Positions 5,279-7,084 of a DNA stretch of 7,084 bases are shown here, piece by piece. Positions within the stretch are counted from its first letter, which is position 1; each line of letters begins with the position of its first letter. Under the pieces are notes generated by a model, which saw only the letters and a program-made list of their open reading frames with translations, searched no databases and was not told the origin of the DNA. Position numbers and translations under genes: made by a program. The DNA comes from JBCCTX01 sp964468435 (GTDB lineage: Bacteria; Bacteroidota; Bacteroidia; J057): positions 1-7,084 of the forward strand of contig CAYXVE010000106.1 of the NCBI GenBank assembly GCA_964468435.1, written 5' to 3'.

Positions 5279-6511
5279 CTATTCTTTCACTATTGTCTGC
5301 TGATCAACCAACTTGCTATCCAATCCCCTAATCACCACAAAATACACGCCAGCAGGCAAAGCTGTGATATCTATTTTCAGCAGGTCTGATTGGGAATAGT
5401 TATACTGTTGCTGTTGCCCTGTTGCATTTAAAATTTCAATTTTTGTGTTTGATGCCCCACTAATGACCAGCTTATCAGACACAGGATTGGGATAAATTTC
5501 TATAAGATGAGATTTTGCCTCAGTATCATTAAGTCCGGTGATGATACCCGAGCAATCTGCCGGCACTTCTTCGGTGAGATAATTACTTTCACAATTATCG
5601 CAAAAAATACGCTTAAAAAAGCAAGCGGCCCTTTTCATTCTGAAATCTCGCGGATGTGGACAATGCCCACCCTGAGGATCTACAACAAGCTCGGAACATA
5701 CTCCCTTCTCTACTAATTGTTCGTGAATAAACCTTGAACCAGCCAATCCTTCGTCTGAAGAATCAATGGGCGCTAAATGATCGAACTCTCCATGAAACAT
5801 GATCATCGGTACCATATCTGATGGCTCTATTGCCATTATATTGGTCGCGCCGCAATCACTTTTCACTGCTTTGATATCGAAGTTATGTTCTAATTCATTT
5901 CCAGAAGAATTTAATGGCCCCCAATTAGCTACTATACCAGGAACGGTAGCTTCCCACTCTGATTCGTTTGCAAAAACAGAATTTAAAGCTATGGAAGCGC
6001 CTGCACTTCTTCCTTCTAAAAATATCCAATTGGTATCAATTCCGTAGGTGTCGGCATGTTCTACAATAAAACGCAATGCTGCAAAAGCATCTTGTTGAGC
6101 TCGATAAGCAGCTTGGTAAAGCCCATCATCTGGATTAGCGTCATCCCACCCCAAACGATAATTGATAGCAGCCGTTACAAAGCCTCTTTGTGTCATCACT
6201 CTACTTGCAATAGTTTTTATCTCTTTGCTGTTGTCAGTGAAACCACCACCATGAATCATTAATATGAAGGGTCGTTGGCTTAAGGTCTCTTTAGCTCCCG
6301 AAGGATATCGAATATCCATGAGCAGATCCTGTGTATTACCTTCATAATCGGTGGCATTGCCGTAAACTAAATCGGTGACGGTGGTAATGTCGCTGTTTTT
6401 GAAATATTGTTCTTCTGTAAAGCGATTATCTCCTGTACAATATTGTGCATTGACAGTATCTGTAATCAGCACTGAAAGAATTATTGTTGTAAATAGTGTT
6501 TTTTTAATCAT
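5279..6511 (-). CDS. Secreted alpha/beta-hydrolase (carboxylesterase-like) with T9SS C-terminal sorting domain
   Basis: This 410-residue exported enzyme has a signal peptide at 1-22 (cleavage after VNA). An alpha/beta-hydrolase domain follows at about 40-305. The oxyanion-hole motif HGGGF is at 87-91 and the nucleophile elbow G-R-S-A-G at 167-171 (Ser169). The likely acid is Asp244 in MFHGEFD, and the likely base is His283 in QGGHCPHP. This arrangement fits carboxylesterases/lipases of the HGGG (HSL/BD-FAE-like) type; the ester substrate is unknown. Residues 337-410 form a type A T9SS sorting domain, with IEIYPNPVSDKLVI at the start and LPAGVYFVVI near the end, directing passage across the outer membrane and removal of the tail. 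Eight cysteines (25, 220, 272, 284, 297, 304, 307, 320) suggest disulfides in the exported form. It starts 22 nt after the small membrane protein gene, so it may share its transcript. Confidence 0.9.
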   Translation of the reverse strand: MIKKTLFTTIILSVLITDTVNAQYCTGDNRFTEEQYFKNSDITTVTDLVYGNATDYEGNTQDLLMDIRYPSGAKETLSQRPFILMIHGGGFTDNSKEIKTIASRVMTQRGFVTAAINYRLGWDDANPDDGLYQAAYRAQQDAFAALRFIVEHADTYGIDTNWIFLEGRSAGASIALNSVFANESEWEATVPGIVANWGPLNSSGNELEHNFDIKAVKSDCGATNIMAIEPSDMVPMIMFHGEFDHLAPIDSSDEGLAGSRFIHEQLVEKGVCSELVVDPQGGHCPHPRDFRMKRAACFFKRIFCDNCESNYLTEEVPADCSGIITGLNDTEAKSHLIEIYPNPVSDKLVISGASNTKIEILNATGQQQQYNYSQSDLLKIDITALPAGVYFVVIRGLDSKLVDQQTIVKE

Positions 6512-6533
6512 AAAATCGGAAAATTTAGGCAGT

Positions 6534-6710
6534 TTAGAGATTGAGCAATTGCTCGTAATAGGTGTAGATAGAATTTTTTAATGCTTTTTCAACAATCATA
6601 CTTCCTAACAGAAAAATGATCGTAAAAAATAAAATAGCAAAAAGACAAATAATGATTATAGCAACAAAACCTATCTGATACAAAGGGAAACGTTTAACCA
6701 CCTTTTCCAT
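6534..6710 (-). CDS. Small single-span membrane protein (58 residues), function unknown
   Basis: An ATG at 6710-6708 opens a 58-codon frame ending in TAA at 6536-6534. The peptide begins MEKVVKRFPLYQIGFVAII and has a strongly hydrophobic segment at about 12-40 (GFVAIIIICLFAILFFTIIF and onward). It closes with a polar tail, VEKALKNSIYTYYEQLLNL. A positive N-terminus before one transmembrane helix predicts an inner-membrane protein with the N-terminus in the cytoplasm. The gene starts 9 nt after the bestrophin stop codon and ends 22 nt before the hydrolase start. It therefore fills the gap between two same-strand genes with almost no spare sequence, which argues that it is a real gene. I do not recognise a family. 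It could be a channel accessory subunit, or a chance frame in AT-rich DNA, where hydrophobic codons are common. Confidence 0.55.
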   Translation of the reverse strand: MEKVVKRFPLYQIGFVAIIIICLFAILFFTIIFLLGSMIVEKALKNSIYTYYEQLLNL

Positions 6711-6719
6711 TTGATATTT

Positions 6720-7084
6720 TCACATCAGTACATCATTCACTGGTTGAATTGGTTTTGGAAAATCGGTCTCTTCTAGCATTCGTAGTAAATCTATTTCTAT
6801 CGTTCTGCAAATGGAAAGCATCGGAATATCTGTACCCAATCCTACAAACGGATTTTCTGAGTAATCTCCAATCAACTCCATCACTACATATATCCAGCCC
6901 ACAATTCCACCAAAGGGAATGGTGAGCCATACCATTGATTCGCCCATTTTGGCAAATTCTCCCACCATACCAAATGGTAGCAAGAATATGAAAAGAACAC
7001 CAAAAATGAAGCTCAAGTTGGCATATTGCCTAGGCAAAGGAAACTTTTTAATTCTCTCTAATTTGCCTTGATAGTCGTAAAATT
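6720..7084 (-). CDS. Bestrophin-family ion channel, C-terminal part (5' end beyond window)
   Basis: The frame is open to the right edge and ends at TGA 6722-6720, giving about 120 C-terminal residues. It runs FYDYQGKLERIKKFPLPRQY, then two hydrophobic segments (FIFGVLFIFLLPFGMV and MVWLTIPFGGIVGWIYVVME). It ends with IGDYSENPFVGLGTDIPMLS, ICRTIEIDLLRMLEETD and PKPIQPVNDVLM. The LERI-P-PRQ block, the E-IG--S-NPF segment and the DIP-----CRTIEIDL block are the conserved C-terminal features of bacterial bestrophin (RFP-TM, UPF0187) channels as I recall them. These form pentameric inner-membrane channels that conduct monovalent ions. A TTG at 7037-7035 is not a credible start, because homologous residues continue upstream of it to the window edge. 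The usual length is about 300 residues, so roughly 180 are missing. It is the first visible gene of a possible bestrophin, small membrane protein and hydrolase transcript. Confidence 0.8.
   Translation of the reverse strand, partial: FYDYQGKLERIKKFPLPRQYANLSFIFGVLFIFLLPFGMVGEFAKMGESMVWLTIPFGGIVGWIYVVMELIGDYSENPFVGLGTDIPMLSICRTIEIDLLRMLEETDFPKPIQPVNDVLM

Noticed and set aside
6720..7037. Treating the TTG at 7037 as the real start of a 105-residue protein
   Set aside because: The frame stays open and continues with bestrophin-like residues (GKLERIKKFPLPRQY) to the window edge, so the gene is truncated by the window.

Overview
The window looks like an accessory stretch of a Bacteroidota chromosome (Flavobacteriia or Cytophagia). 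The evidence is low GC, a TAnnTTTG-type -7 promoter element, LAS-C lipoproteins, a secreted hydrolase with a type IX secretion (T9SS) C-terminal sorting domain, and a Bacteroidota-type AraC-like regulator. All gene assignments are made by eye from motifs and remembered family members; no database search was possible.

Left end (1-290, minus strand): the first 25 codons of an Rpn/PD-(D/E)XK-type transposase-nuclease gene. It is followed on the map by a roughly 130-bp non-coding block that resembles a dispersed Bacteroidota intergenic repeat. This block supplies the last residues of the hxlR-type regulator gene (257-706).

Centre (707-4168): a divergent promoter region carries three CTTGC-containing operator-like copies at 30-31 bp spacing. 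It separates the minus-strand HxlR regulator from a tight plus-strand operon. The operon encodes two paralogous two-domain SnoaL-like lipoproteins, an MdaB-type NADPH:quinone reductase and a classical short-chain dehydrogenase, and ends at a strong 15-bp hairpin terminator. The regulator has two N-terminal cysteines placed like the sensing cysteine of YodB-type HxlR proteins. The set therefore reads as a quinone- or electrophile-responsive reduction module with an unusual cell-envelope arm; this is inference.

Right half (4169-7084, mostly minus strand): a non-coding stretch with inverted repeats and a second, partial repeat-like block. This block abuts a decayed AraC-family regulator gene, which has an in-frame stop and has lost its second helix-turn-helix. 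Upstream of it, on the same strand, lie a secreted alpha/beta-hydrolase with a T9SS tail, a 58-residue single-span membrane protein, and the C-terminal part of a bestrophin-family channel that runs off the window. The last three genes are closely spaced and may be co-transcribed.
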